Shown here: positions 63,669 through 64,000 of the stretch, one piece after another
Layout: every line of letters starts with the position of its first letter
How positions within the stretch are numbered: the stretch's first letter is position 1
DNA from: Rana temporaria
Lineage: Eukaryota; Chordata; Amphibia; Anura; Ranidae
Assembly (NCBI RefSeq): GCF_905171775.1
Contig: NC_053491.1
Location: 299,994,252-300,058,251, forward strand
Length of the DNA: 64,000 nt
Direction of reading: 5' to 3'
Program-made: the position numbers and the translations under genes
Notes under the pieces: model-generated
What the model was told of the DNA's origin: nothing
The model's database searches: none
What the model saw: only the letters and a program-made list of their open reading frames with translations

Positions 63669-64000
63669 GTAAGCTGTTATAAGTATATCAACAAATAGCA
63701 TATCAGAAATGTATGGTGTCCTTGCAGCTAGCAAGCCATTTTTGTATAGTTTACATTATATACTAAAAGCAGGGTGAACAAATATCTGCGCTAACTTTAA
63801 AACAGCAATAATTTTTTTTTTTAAATGATCAGCTATCACAGTTTGTTGATATAGCAAACACAAATAATATAGTCCAAAGTGCAGCGCTTCAGTGAAAAGC
63901 TGATAATGTGACAGTCCATGTAAAAACAGTGCGAGATGAAAACTGCTGTGAAGCCGATATGAAACCTCCACCAAACTTCAATGTGCAAAAAGAAGGCACA
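63669..64000 (+). other. Next SAR1 intron, nothing recognised
   Basis: AT-rich intron start after the GTAAGC donor. No exon, MITE end or array is visible up to the window edge. Confidence 0.6.

Overview
The window is vertebrate nuclear DNA. The mix of repeats suggests an anuran amphibian, probably a ranid-type frog: L1-like LINEs, DIRS, Penelope-like elements, an endogenous retrovirus, Harbinger, many hAT and TTAA-flanked MITEs, and long minisatellites. That taxonomic call is inference from repeat content. The only host gene I can support is a SAR1-type small GTPase on the + strand. Two internal coding exons (56851-56970 and 63603-63668) are separated by a 6.6 kb intron packed with transposons.

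Almost everything else is transposable elements inserted into one another, and for many the insertion order can be read from target-site duplications (TSDs). 1-9846: an old + strand L1-like LINE split by a full-length - strand L1 (1908-8193, TSD CCCGGGTCATTGTTTA), which itself carries a Harbinger-type MITE. 9850-17036: a degraded - strand Penelope-like element (RT plus GIY-YIG endonuclease) split by a hAT MITE; its 5' region has inverted arms holding a hammerhead-ribozyme-like fold. 17041-19190: hairpin MITEs. About 18030-23226: a Harbinger transposon with a spliced transposase on the - strand and a second-ORF remnant on the + strand, split by a hAT MITE. 23230 to about 24035: an L1 fragment.

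24036-40280: one DIRS-like retrotransposon (gag, RT, RNase H, start of the tyrosine recombinase). It is broken in turn by a TTAA element (25367-26592), a 578-bp solo LTR (35308-35885), a 7.4 kb composite MITE inserted beside that LTR (27866-35301), and a 3.2 kb hAT element loaded with minisatellites (36385-39620). A - strand endogenous retrovirus (40281-47936) ends it. That provirus keeps its primer-binding site (tRNA-Tyr type), gag, RT/RNase H and env remnants, but lacks most of integrase and the outer half of its 5' LTR.

48277-55023: a TTAA MITE holding a second TTAA element (48595-54975). The inner one contains a 24-bp minisatellite with a higher-order repeat and a Penelope-derived foldback with 1.2 kb arms around a GIY-YIG ORF. 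55024-64000: the SAR1 exons and intron, with Harbinger and hAT MITEs, a G-rich minisatellite, an (AT)n tract and a possible LTR.

The genes do not form a pathway; they are independent mobile elements around one host gene. The observations most worth following are the hammerhead-like fold in the Penelope element, the tail-to-tail Penelope foldback with an open endonuclease frame, two hAT elements that each carry the same two-part minisatellite layout, and a SAR1 exon with several changes in a normally invariant segment.
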